A stretch of 64,000 nt of DNA from an uncultured Poribacteria bacterium (GTDB lineage: Bacteria; Poribacteria; WGA-4E; WGA-3G): contig OX638316.1 in the NCBI GenBank assembly GCA_951812525.1, positions 4,396,506 through 4,460,505 of the forward strand. The letters run 5' to 3'. The translations under genes and the position numbers were made by a program. The stretch's first letter is position 1, and each line of letters opens with the position of its first letter. A model generated the notes under the pieces. The model made no database searches and was not told the origin of the DNA. It worked only from the letters and a program-made list of their open reading frames with translations. Below, piece by piece: positions 16,016-24,177 of this stretch.

Positions 16016-17407
16016 ATGGAACACCGTTACCTTTTTCTCGATCTGCATCACATCACGCGAATCGAAGGACTTCATCGGCGAATGCACCAACCACAACGGC
16101 ACCCCGATAATCCGATTCTGCGCGGCGAGAACCCGTGGGAGAGCGTTGCGTCTCTCTACGGGACAGTGCTCTACGATCCACAGGACCTACTCTTTAAGAT
16201 GTGGTACCTTACCGGACCCTACGTTGATGGAATGGTGCAAATCCGTCAACGGAACGCCCTCGGTAATGTGACGCTCCTTGCATACGCTACTTCGACTGAT
16301 GGTGTACACTGGGAGAAGCCTATCCTCAATCAAGTCGATTTCGACGGAAGCACCGACAATAACCTCATTGACATTGGTCGGACGAACTGTGAAGGTGCCG
16401 CTGTTATCTACGATGAACACGAAACCGATCCAAATCGGCGTTACAAGGCGTTTTATTGGGAACATGGCGGTATCGACACCTTCGTCCAGTACGAGGGACG
16501 TACGATCTGGGGACGCGGGGATGGAGATGGTATGTGGATGTCTTTTTCGCCAGATGGCGTGCATTGGACGAACTGCGATGCCAATCCTGTTATTCCGCTT
16601 GATAGCGATACTACGCAATCGCTGGTGTGGGATCCAAAGATCGAGAAGTACGTTGTCTTTGGACGATTTGGGGCTGGTGGACGCAAAACCGCTCGTGCTG
16701 AGAGTCCCGATGGGATTCACTTCAGCGAACCGAAACGCGTGTTTGAGTGCGACGAAATTGATGAAGAGGGAACGCAAATTTACGGTATGCCAATTAATAT
16801 ATATGAAGGTATCTACCTCGGTATGATCTGGGTTTATCGCGAATGCGTTGATGGCACTATTGATACGTCACTGGCGATGAGCCGTGATGGTATCAACTGG
16901 CAACGCGTCTTGGATCGTCAAACATTTCTTACACTTGGACAACCGGGGAGTTGGGAGGATGGAATGGCAAGGATCAGCCAGAATTTCACCGTACACAACG
17001 ATCAGATCCATTTTTACTACGGTGGGGTAAATGGTCCACACACAGGCAGGAAATTCAAGCAGGTCGAGCGCAAGTATCCGTCTATGCTCGGTTTGGCGAC
17101 GCTGCGACGGGATGGGTTCGTCTCGCTTGATGCGGGTGAAACGGAAGGACAGATGCTAACAAAACCGTTGACGCTCAATGGCGGAGAATTACACCTCAAT
17201 GTTGATGCGAGTCATGGGTACGTTGTCGTCACTGTCACCAATGATATAGGCACCCCGTTGGAGCATTACACCTCTCAGCAGATTATTGGCAATCAATTAG
17301 ATGTCCCCGTTAAGTTTGAAGGTTCGTTAGAAGCACTTAAAGGGAGAGATATCCGACTCCAGTTTCAAATCAAAAACTCAAGTCTATATTCTTACTGGTT
17401 TGCTTAG
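16016..17407 (+). CDS. Five-bladed-propeller glycosidase-like protein
   Basis: A 463-residue protein built like GH43/GH32/GH130-type propellers. Repeated blade signatures are YATSTDGVHWEKP, MSFSPDGVHWTN, AESPDGIHFSEP and AMSRDGINWQRV. Acidic residues that could be catalytic occur in NCEGAAVIYDE, SLVWDPKIEKY and SWEDGMARIS, but the family residues cannot be assigned with certainty. The last 100 residues form a separate β-sandwich (DGFVSLDAGETEGQML onward). No signal peptide is seen. It has its own promoter. It may trim plant- or algal-type glycans, but this is inference from the fold. Confidence 0.7.
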   Translation: MEHRYLFLDLHHITRIEGLHRRMHQPQRHPDNPILRGENPWESVASLYGTVLYDPQDLLFKMWYLTGPYVDGMVQIRQRNALGNVTLLAYATSTDGVHWEKPILNQVDFDGSTDNNLIDIGRTNCEGAAVIYDEHETDPNRRYKAFYWEHGGIDTFVQYEGRTIWGRGDGDGMWMSFSPDGVHWTNCDANPVIPLDSDTTQSLVWDPKIEKYVVFGRFGAGGRKTARAESPDGIHFSEPKRVFECDEIDEEGTQIYGMPINIYEGIYLGMIWVYRECVDGTIDTSLAMSRDGINWQRVLDRQTFLTLGQPGSWEDGMARISQNFTVHNDQIHFYYGGVNGPHTGRKFKQVERKYPSMLGLATLRRDGFVSLDAGETEGQMLTKPLTLNGGELHLNVDASHGYVVVTVTNDIGTPLEHYTSQQIIGNQLDVPVKFEGSLEALKGRDIRLQFQIKNSSLYSYWFA

Positions 17408-17435
17408 GCATACAATACTATGAGAGGCAGAATCT

Positions 17436-17609
17436 GTGGCGATAAGGGGTATCCTCTTCGATCTTGATGATACACTTGTAATAGAGGGAGCCTCTGTGGA
17501 CGCGGCATTTTTAGTAACGTGTGTACATGCCTATAAGAAATATGGTATGGATCCGAAAGCACTCCATCAACCAGTTCAGTTGTGCCAGATGCCCAGATTA
17601 CCAGTCTGA
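17436..17609 (+). pseudogene. Truncated HAD hydrolase N-terminus
   Basis: A GTG with GAGAGG upstream opens 57 codons ending at TGA. They encode RGILFDLDDTLVIEGASVD, an intact HAD motif I, and the start of the cap helix (CVHAYKKYGMD). Motifs II-IV are missing. A further short frame at about 17617 (MHELLPTLGD) may be more of the same gene after a frameshift. I read this as a decayed relative of the intact HAD gene at 8071, not as a functional protein. Confidence 0.6.
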
Positions 17610-17695
17610 ATTAGATGCATGAGTTATTACCGACTTTAGGCGATACGGAAAGGATATAAGATTTCTAACATGAAATCTAATTTTGGAGAATAAAG

Positions 17696-18103
17696 ATGAA
17701 ACACATTTATCACAAAGAAGACGCTGAAGTTATCCGGATCGAAGGAGAAGCACCGCGTACCTTGTATACACTCGTCGAACCGAATACCGTAGGTACTGCG
17801 CATTTTGCTATGGGACTAGAAGAGGTAGATCCGAATAGTGAAATTCCTATGCATTCCCACAGCGACGCGGAAGAGATTATTTTTGTCTATGGTGGGCAAG
17901 GCAAAGGATATGTTGCGGACGAAGTTTCTGACTTGAAGCCCGGCACGGTAATTTATATTCCACCCAACGTCGAACACCGTTTTGTAAATACAGGCGATGA
18001 ACCGCTTTGGATTACATGGACGCTCTCACCACCGGGTTTTGAGAAACAGGTTCGACAGATTGCAGACGGCTCCGCGGGCATGGAAGTTTTTAGCCAGTCC
18101 TGA
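17696..18103 (+). CDS. Cupin-domain protein
   Basis: A 135-residue single-domain cupin. Motif 1 is MHSHSDAEEIIFVYGGQG, with the two His and the Glu that bind metal. Motif 2 is IPPNVEHRFVNTGDEPL, with the last His ligand. Small cupins of this type bind a metal and act as isomerases, dioxygenases or sensors. The ATG has GGAG-like sequence upstream (TTGGAGAATAAAG). It follows the HAD remnant and has no functional partner next to it. The substrate is unknown. Confidence 0.87.
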   Translation: MKHIYHKEDAEVIRIEGEAPRTLYTLVEPNTVGTAHFAMGLEEVDPNSEIPMHSHSDAEEIIFVYGGQGKGYVADEVSDLKPGTVIYIPPNVEHRFVNTGDEPLWITWTLSPPGFEKQVRQIADGSAGMEVFSQS

Positions 18104-18157
18104 GGACATTCCTTAAACTATTAGCAAACCGTGAGTTGAAACGCGGAGGATTTACAG

Positions 18158-18847
18158 GTGAATAATAGAGCATGGGGTTCGGTAGCATCTTCAAAACACT
18201 TTACCTACAAAGCAGAGGCAAAGCGTCCTTGGAGTTCTACATCAATTCTTGAGTTATTAGAAGAGACCCGCCAAGAATTTGAAAAACTCATGGGACCCGG
18301 ACCAGACATTGTTATTCAAGTGGAAGATCGAATCTGCGAACCTAACAACTACGGTGCGCGAGCAGAGATCAACAGACAAATTTACTCCCTTCGCGAGCAC
18401 TTCAGAGAAATCAAAATTATCTGCGAACTGCCGACAGATTATGGTTATACAGAACCAGAGCGGGATCTCGCATACCATTTCTTCGTTCATGAACTCTTTC
18501 ATTGCTGGATTGGCGGAGCAGTATCGAAACCATACGAGCCGATCGTTGAAGCGATTACCCAGTATATGACGAGTTGGATGCTCGTTCACTTGGGATGGTG
18601 CAGCGAAGATTTGTTCGTTCGGGAGCGAGCGGACTGGCAAGAAATCGTAGATACTGAAAACTCATCATACACGATTATCGCTGGATACAAACTTCTGTTT
18701 GACCAGATGTACACCGATGATGCAGAGTATCTATTCGCTTTCTGTAAAGATTTAGCTGGCTGTTTTCATGAGCAACGAAACCAAGAAGAAATAGACATCC
18801 TACCTGTCTTGGAGCACTACTTGGAAACAGCGTTTGAATCCGATTAA
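18158..18847 (+). CDS. HExxH (gluzincin-like) protein, paralogue 1
   Basis: A 229-residue protein with HELFHCW near residue 112 and a Glu in IVEAITQYM fifteen residues after the motif, giving HExxH-x15-E. This resembles the active site of M1/M61-type or 'peptidase MA-like' metalloproteases. No signal peptide or membrane segment is visible, so it should be cytoplasmic. The start is a GTG with GGAGGA 7 bases upstream. A second copy lies 656 bases downstream and is alike over the whole length, including KRPWS, ICEPNN and FAFC. I do not recognise a named family. Protease activity is inferred from the motif only. Confidence 0.7.
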   Translation: MNNRAWGSVASSKHFTYKAEAKRPWSSTSILELLEETRQEFEKLMGPGPDIVIQVEDRICEPNNYGARAEINRQIYSLREHFREIKIICELPTDYGYTEPERDLAYHFFVHELFHCWIGGAVSKPYEPIVEAITQYMTSWMLVHLGWCSEDLFVRERADWQEIVDTENSSYTIIAGYKLLFDQMYTDDAEYLFAFCKDLAGCFHEQRNQEEIDILPVLEHYLETAFESD

Positions 18848-19503
18848 GTTAGAAACCGATTTCGAGTAATCTCTATTTTTTTCTGTTCTTACTTGAGCCT
18901 CTGACAAGATACTGAAACGGATGTTGTTCGGCGAACACAGAATTTGACGCGATAACGCGCCTTAAATATAAAGATTGTCTCAATTCATTGGGGGTAAACA
19001 CCCATAAGCTCGGCTTCCCCTCAGCGCGCCGATACTTGTTCACCCATATTGTATTCTTTCCTTTTGTTCCCTATCCATTTACATCTCAAGAGAACACTAA
19101 CGTTCAGAACCATTCAACAACGCAAATATTGTGAAACAATTTACAATTTTTGCGCCTAATCCCACATTTTTTGCGCACCGACAACAATAGAAAACACTAT
19201 AAATCGACACCATTTTTTCTGTAGGATAGTCATTTTGGAGAAAAATACGCTGTTCCACAGAATTTGATAAACTTAGTGTGGGTCTGTGTTTAGCACATCA
19301 TAGCGGAAATATCTACGTTATTTTATCGATTCTTCTACATTGGCTCCACCACAGCAATTGGCATAAAACTTGCTCACAAAACAACAAGTGAGAGTGAATA
19401 GCAATTTCGGAATTGTTCGCTCTTGCGCGCCATATTCTAATCGAACGCATACAAGTGTTAAGATCAGCCCTAACCACACCAAATTAACTTCACAGTAAAT
19501 ATC
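18848..19503. other. Long AT-rich spacer without a gene
   Basis: 656 bases between the two HExxH paralogues. Only small dyads are visible, such as TGTTCG-G-CGAACA at 18925-18937. No tRNA, no good promoter pair and no coding signal are apparent. A 68-codon minus-strand frame near 19318-19524 has no recognisable content. Confidence 0.55.
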
Positions 19504-20229
19504 ATGACAAGTAACGAGAAACATTGCCCCGAAATTGATGATAATCCACAGGAGGAGCCTATATCATGTGTTGTGGCAGCATCTTCAGAGCACTTTACCT
19601 ATAAAACAGAAGCAAAGCGTCCTTGGAGTCCTAAAAAGGTTCTCGAACTATTAGAACAGGTCTATCAAGGATATGAAAAACTCATGGGATCGGGTTTGGA
19701 TACTATTATTGAAGTGAGAGATATCGTCTGCGAACCTAATAACCACAGTGCGCGAACTGAGATAAAAATACAGGTTCACTCCGCCGAAGAATTCACTATA
19801 GAATCCAAAATTATCTGTGAATTTCCGCCGAATTACGGTTACATACAGCAAGAACAGGATCTGGCGTATCATTTTTTCGCGCATGAACTTTTTCACTGCT
19901 GGATCGGTGGAGCAGTTGCGAACCTTTATGAACCGATCGTTGAAGCAATTACGCAGTATATGACAGATTTGACACTCGTCCGCTTGGGATGGTGCAGTGA
20001 AGATTTATTGATTCACGGACGCGTTAACTGGCAGGAAATCATAGAGACTGCAAATCTACCTCATACACTTATTGCGGGATACAAACTTATTTTTGACAAG
20101 ATGCATACCAACGAGCCGGAGAGATTATTTGCTTTCTGTAGAAATTTAGCAGACTGTTTTCGTCAGCAACGCACTTGCATGGAAATAGAGATTTCTCCTG
20201 TTTTGGAGCGATATTTGGGAGTAACATAG
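19504..20229 (+). CDS. HExxH (gluzincin-like) protein, paralogue 2
   Basis: A 241-residue paralogue of the gene at 18158. It keeps AHELFHCWIGGAV, EPIVEAITQYM, RLGWCSEDL, IAGYKL and FAFC. The first 20 or so residues (to EEPIS) have no match in paralogue 1, so the true start may be later. A strong GGAGGAG at 19551 is followed by an ATG at 19566, but that ATG is out of frame, while an in-frame GTG lies at 19573. I kept the ATG at 19504 with caution. The active-site residues are intact in both copies. A strong terminator follows. Confidence 0.68.
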   Translation: MTSNEKHCPEIDDNPQEEPISCVVAASSEHFTYKTEAKRPWSPKKVLELLEQVYQGYEKLMGSGLDTIIEVRDIVCEPNNHSARTEIKIQVHSAEEFTIESKIICEFPPNYGYIQQEQDLAYHFFAHELFHCWIGGAVANLYEPIVEAITQYMTDLTLVRLGWCSEDLLIHGRVNWQEIIETANLPHTLIAGYKLIFDKMHTNEPERLFAFCRNLADCFRQQRTCMEIEISPVLERYLGVT

Positions 20230-20272
20230 AAGCGTCTGTTTGCCACTTAATTTAAAGGGTAACGAAATTAAT

Positions 20273-20305
20273 AAAAGCCGTTTTCCTTATGAAAACGGCT
20301 TTTTT
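20273..20305 (+). terminator. Intrinsic terminator after HExxH paralogue 2
   Basis: AAAAGCCGTTTTC pairs with GAAAACGGCTTTT around a CTTAT loop, and the 3' side runs into six T's. This textbook ρ-independent terminator ends the HExxH unit and isolates the ATPase/PIN cassette. Confidence 0.85.
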
Positions 20306-20354
20306 CCGAGTGACACATCAAAGAGAAGACCTTGTATGTCTCCAGTGAATTTTT

Positions 20355-20387
20355 TTGACGAATTCTGATTAGATATGTTATTATAAT
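20355..20387 (+). promoter_or_regulatory. Possible promoter of the ATPase/PIN cassette
   Basis: A perfect TATAAT lies at 20382-20387 and a TTGACG at 20355-20360. The spacer is 21 bases, longer than usual, so the two may not work together. The start codon is about 95 bases downstream. Confidence 0.4.
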
Positions 20388-20481
20388 GTATAAGGTGTAT
20401 TAAGAACGCTGCAAACCAACACGTCCAAAAATCGAATCTAAGCAAAATGCCAACAACACAATGACGTGTGGAGATGATAAT

Positions 20482-21801
20482 ATGAGTATTACTCAATTCA
20501 CAATGGAGGAAGTTCGCTGCTTTAGTGAACGCCAGACGCTTGAAATCCGACCTCTGACCTTTTTGGTCGGAGAAAACAGCACTGGCAAAACAACGGCGTT
20601 GTCATGTTTCCACGTGTTAGCCAATTATTTAAGTGGCGGAGAAGTAGATTTTAATCAATCACCTTATTTAATGGGAACCTTCAAGAATATTCTCAGAAAC
20701 AGCAAAAAAAAAGAACAAATTTTCAAACTCGGATTTGTTTATAAGTATGCCAACCAAACTGTGGAGTCAACAGTGGAGTTTGTTGAAAAGAGTAGCGGAA
20801 TTGAACCCGCTGTGAATTCTGTTACAGTCAAATTCACTGACGGGGAAATCATTTTCAAAACAGGAAGTAACAAAGGAGTTATTACACATTTAGTTGACTT
20901 TGGTGAAAAACAAAATCAATACCAAATAGATTGCGAGACTGGTATTTTGGATAGGTTTCCCTATCCATTTTTTTTCGATAATTTAAGAATTCCCACCATC
21001 GTAGATGGACGTTCTGAAGCAGAAATTGCCTTAGGAAGATATTTAGTAAAACGTGGAGATTTTGGAGTAGCCGAACATCAACCGTGGAATATGTGGAAGG
21101 TCATGTCTGTGTTTAGCCCAGCCCCCATTCGCGCCTTGCCTAAACGAACGTATGATCCAACGCGAGAATTTGATGATCCAGAAGGCGGCGATCGTCCTAT
21201 GTACTTAATGCGGATTGAAGCAAATCAAAAAGAGGATTGGGAGGCATTGAAATCTCAATTGGTCGAATTTGGAAAAAGTTCTGGTTTATTTCAGAGCATA
21301 AAAATAAAAAAACTTGGACAGTCCTCAGGTGCCCCATTTCAACTGCAATTTAAGGTAAGAGGACCTATTTGCAATATCACTGATATCGGCTACGGAGTCA
21401 GCCAAATTCTGCCAATTTTGATTCATATTTTAAATTCTGATACCTCCAAGAGTCCTTCTAGACCTCTAAGATTTTCTTTATTACAACAGCCTGAAATCCA
21501 TTTGCATCCAAAAGCACAGGCGGAATTCTCTTCCCTATTGACTAAATTGGCAAGCAAAGAGGATAGGTTGTTTATTGTTGAAACACACAGCGACTATATG
21601 CTCGACCGCGCACGCATTGAAATTAGAAAAGGGACCATCCGTCCTGAAGATGTGTCCCTGATTTATTTTGAACCAAAAGGAAATATCGTCAGAGTGCACA
21701 ATATTCATTTTGATAAGATGGGTAACATGGAGGGCGTACCACCACATTATAGGAACTTTTTCTTGAAAGAGTCTAAACGCCTCATGGGATTCGAGGATTA
21801 G
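20482..21801 (+). CDS. AAA/ABC-type ATPase of the OLD/DUF3696-like group
   Basis: A 439-residue SMC/ABC-like ATPase. Walker A is GENSTGKTT (residues 30-38), followed by a long middle region (residues 60-270) without motifs. Then come the signature-like DIGYGVSQILPIL, the Walker B strand LLQQPEIHLHPKAQAEF with its Glu, and the His switch VETHSDYML. This order fits ATPases found with nuclease or TOPRIM effectors in abortive-infection systems. The ATG at 20482 has GGAG upstream. The PIN gene begins 3 bases after the stop, so they are translated together. The coding sequence looks AT-richer than its neighbours, suggesting transfer. Confidence 0.82.
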   Translation: MSITQFTMEEVRCFSERQTLEIRPLTFLVGENSTGKTTALSCFHVLANYLSGGEVDFNQSPYLMGTFKNILRNSKKKEQIFKLGFVYKYANQTVESTVEFVEKSSGIEPAVNSVTVKFTDGEIIFKTGSNKGVITHLVDFGEKQNQYQIDCETGILDRFPYPFFFDNLRIPTIVDGRSEAEIALGRYLVKRGDFGVAEHQPWNMWKVMSVFSPAPIRALPKRTYDPTREFDDPEGGDRPMYLMRIEANQKEDWEALKSQLVEFGKSSGLFQSIKIKKLGQSSGAPFQLQFKVRGPICNITDIGYGVSQILPILIHILNSDTSKSPSRPLRFSLLQQPEIHLHPKAQAEFSSLLTKLASKEDRLFIVETHSDYMLDRARIEIRKGTIRPEDVSLIYFEPKGNIVRVHNIHFDKMGNMEGVPPHYRNFFLKESKRLMGFED

Positions 21802-21804
21802 GTA

Positions 21805-22233
21805 ATGTGTGTGATTTTGGATACGAATACTTTTGGCAAATTCAAAAATCCAAACGATGCAGATATGGCACCTGTGTGGAAATGGTTGGATAACAGAAAT
21901 GGCAAAATCATCTATTCTAATACCAAAAAATTTGAAGGTGAATGGGAAAGAGGCGGGATGAATCATCTGAGAGACCAACTGATGCGTGCAGGAAAACTCA
22001 AATTAGTATCCGAGGGTGTGGAAGAAAAAGTAGATGAACTGAAAGGTAAAATAGCATCAAACGATGAGCATATCATTGCCTTAGCACTGATAGCAGAAAT
22101 AAAAGTCCTCGTATCTTACCGAGAGGGTGATAGGGATTTGTTCAGAGATTTTAAGAATCGTGAGTTAGTTAGTGGCAAAGTATATACAAGAAAAGCACAC
22201 GCACGTATGCTCACTAAAGACACCTGCCCTTAG
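21805..22233 (+). CDS. PIN-domain-like nuclease, partner of the ATPase
   Basis: A 142-residue protein with PIN-fold features. VILDTNTFGKF at residues 3-13 carries the first acidic residue of the active site. SNDEHIIALALIAEIKVLVS holds the second acidic pair and the typical helix-strand unit. EGDRDLFRDF supplies the last Asp positions. PIN domains cut RNA, and many are toxins. It has no adjacent small antitoxin; the ATPase just upstream (3-base gap) is the likely controller. The product is probably a cytoplasmic RNase effector. The assignment rests on motif placement, so it is probable rather than certain. Confidence 0.68.
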   Translation: MCVILDTNTFGKFKNPNDADMAPVWKWLDNRNGKIIYSNTKKFEGEWERGGMNHLRDQLMRAGKLKLVSEGVEEKVDELKGKIASNDEHIIALALIAEIKVLVSYREGDRDLFRDFKNRELVSGKVYTRKAHARMLTKDTCP

Positions 22234-22234
22234 A

Positions 22235-22272
22235 ATGCGGTTGCGAGGTATAGGAACCTCGCACTACCGCAT
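22235..22272. terminator. Two-part hairpin between convergent genes
   Basis: ATGCGGT and GCGAGGT pair with ACCTCGC and ACCGCAT, giving two 7-bp stems with a small internal loop and the loop ATAGGA. It fills the 48-base gap between the PIN gene and the TPP-enzyme gene. It has no long T-run but would work as a shared terminator or transcript end. Confidence 0.6.
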
Positions 22273-22281
22273 AACCTATCT

Positions 22282-23955
22282 TTAGGATGGCATCCATGTC
22301 CGCGGTGCAATTCCTTCCACATGCGTTTTGACATCCACAACCGCCGGTCTTCCTGAATCAAGTGCTTGATCAAGCGCGCTGGCGAGTTCACTGGGTTTGT
22401 TGACTGTGATCCCTAAACATCCCATCGATTCCGCCATCTTCGCGAAATCAGCATCCGGGAACAACCAGAGTTCATCGGAACCGGGTGTCCGACCACCGTA
22501 AACTCCCTCAACACCACCCTGCTCTTGATTCAGCGAATGGTTATTGTTCACAACAATGACTGCGTTAATTCCAGATTTCATTGCTGTATCAAGTTCCGTC
22601 ATGTGATACCAGATACCGCCATCACCCGTGAAACAGAGTACGGGTCTATCGGGTTGTGCGCATTTCGCTCCCATTGCCGCGGGAAGTCCCCATCCGAGCG
22701 AACCAGAACAACGTATGAAAGACTGATCGGGATGCTTAAAATCGATCATTGTGCCGGTCCAGATGCCTGAATGTCCTGTGTCGGACACGAGGATCGCATC
22801 TGACGGCAGATAATCCGTTAGTTCTCGGCATAGGCGTTCTGGTAGCATAGGAAGTCGCTCGGAGTTTACGTTGTCGCTGACTTCTTCTTTCCAATTATTC
22901 ACCAATTCCTGAACGCGACTTACCCATTCCGTCCGTGGTGCTCCGTTCTGTGCCTCGGCAATCATCCGGCGCAATGTATTCCTGACATCTCCCTGCATTC
23001 CTAATTGGATCGGATAATTTCGTCCGAGTTCATCGGGATTAATATCGAGTTGTATAATCGGTGTGCCTTGTGGCGGAATCTTGTATCCACCGGTGACCTG
23101 TCCGCCGGTATGGCTCCCGATAAAGAAGACAAGGTCTGCTTCGCACACGGCTTGGTTAGCACACGCTCGCGAGTATGAACCCGGTGTTCCGACTGCCAAT
23201 GGATGATCACTGGGGAACATCGCCTTAGCATTTAAGGAGGTAGCGACCGGAATAGAAAGCTTCTCTGCCAGTGCGACGAGTTCTGCTCTTGCATCCGATG
23301 CCGTTACACCCCCACCGGCTACAATGATAGGTCGTTTCGCATCGGCGAGTATTTTGATAGCCTCTGCTACTTTTTCTGCTTCCGCCTCGGGTCGGAAGGG
23401 TGGTAACTCGGTAAATGATTCCTCAATAATTACCTCAAGTTCGCCTTCTCGATCGATAACCGACGTTCCGGCGATACCTTCAAAATCAAGATGCGCAGGT
23501 CCGGGTGTCCCTGTTGTTGCGGAGCGGAAGGCTTGACGTAAGTAAAAAGGGAGCTGCTCGGGTGTGGCGACATACGCGCTGTATTTGGTAACCGCAGAAA
23601 ACGGATTAACGTGGTCTACCTCTTGGTAGGCATGGCGTTGTTGATTGATTTGGTTTTCCTTACCCGTCAAAGCAATCACTGGAGAACAGGCGAGATAGGC
23701 ATCTTGTAATCCTGCGGCGAGATTGACTGCTCCAACCGACTGCGCCATACAGAGACTGGGAGCGCGGTTCACACGAGCGTAGGCATCCGCCATATACGCT
23801 GCGGCTTTCTCACCGTGTGTCTGAACGCGTTTGATTCCGAGTTTTTCCATCTCCATTAAAGCTCGCGGTCCAATATACGGCATAAAAAAAACGTGTGTAA
23901 TCCCATATCCGTGGACAGTATCGGCAATAAATTTAGCACCTGTCATTTTCGGCAT
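22282..23955 (-). CDS. Thiamine-diphosphate enzyme (acetolactate-synthase-like)
   Basis: A 557-residue TPP enzyme with three domains: N-terminal Pyr domain, central DHS-like domain, and C-terminal PP domain. The activating Glu is in THGEKAAAYMADAYAR. The cofactor motif is FTGDGGIWYHMTELDTAMKS with NN in VIVVNNNHS (GDG...NN). The family includes acetolactate synthase, sulfoacetaldehyde acetyltransferase and benzoylformate decarboxylase; the exact reaction is not clear. No regulatory small subunit is adjacent. The ATG follows AGGAG. A promoter (TTGCAA, 17 bases, TGCTAAAAT) lies upstream on the minus strand. It converges on the PIN gene. Confidence 0.88.
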   Translation of the reverse strand: MPKMTGAKFIADTVHGYGITHVFFMPYIGPRALMEMEKLGIKRVQTHGEKAAAYMADAYARVNRAPSLCMAQSVGAVNLAAGLQDAYLACSPVIALTGKENQINQQRHAYQEVDHVNPFSAVTKYSAYVATPEQLPFYLRQAFRSATTGTPGPAHLDFEGIAGTSVIDREGELEVIIEESFTELPPFRPEAEAEKVAEAIKILADAKRPIIVAGGGVTASDARAELVALAEKLSIPVATSLNAKAMFPSDHPLAVGTPGSYSRACANQAVCEADLVFFIGSHTGGQVTGGYKIPPQGTPIIQLDINPDELGRNYPIQLGMQGDVRNTLRRMIAEAQNGAPRTEWVSRVQELVNNWKEEVSDNVNSERLPMLPERLCRELTDYLPSDAILVSDTGHSGIWTGTMIDFKHPDQSFIRCSGSLGWGLPAAMGAKCAQPDRPVLCFTGDGGIWYHMTELDTAMKSGINAVIVVNNNHSLNQEQGGVEGVYGGRTPGSDELWLFPDADFAKMAESMGCLGITVNKPSELASALDQALDSGRPAVVDVKTHVEGIAPRTWMPS

Positions 23956-24005
23956 AATTCTTTCTCCTCTTAATTCGGCGTAATTTGCAACACGATATAG
24001 GAGGC

Positions 24006-24034
24006 ATTTTAGCAGTTTTGGATATAACTTGCAA
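24006..24034 (-). promoter_or_regulatory. Promoter of the TPP-enzyme gene
   Basis: On the minus strand: TTGCAA (24029-24034), a 17-base spacer, and the extended -10 TGCTAAAAT (24006-24014). It is divergent from the LamG promoter 26 bases away. Confidence 0.55.
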
Positions 24035-24059
24035 GCGTGAACTTGGATTGAAAATAAAT

Positions 24060-24088
24060 TTGGTAAGAAATCCTTTAGATGCTATAAT
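24060..24088 (+). promoter_or_regulatory. Promoter of the second LamG gene
   Basis: TTGGTA (24060-24065), a 17-base spacer, and TGCTATAAT (24080-24088), a perfect extended -10. The start codon follows about 90 bases later. Confidence 0.6.
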
Positions 24089-24177
24089 TATTCGACCGAT
24101 TCCGAAAGCGTTAAGACCATATCAGAAATCTTTCACAGATGCGGAAATATGCCCATTTTCGCAAGGAGAAAAGGACT

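Noticed and set aside
19318-19524. A 68-codon minus-strand frame in the spacer between the HExxH genes
   Set aside because: It overlaps the start of the second HExxH gene and has no recognisable content.
19566-19568. ATG with GGAGGAG upstream in HExxH paralogue 2
   Set aside because: It has the best ribosome site nearby but is out of frame with the conserved protein.
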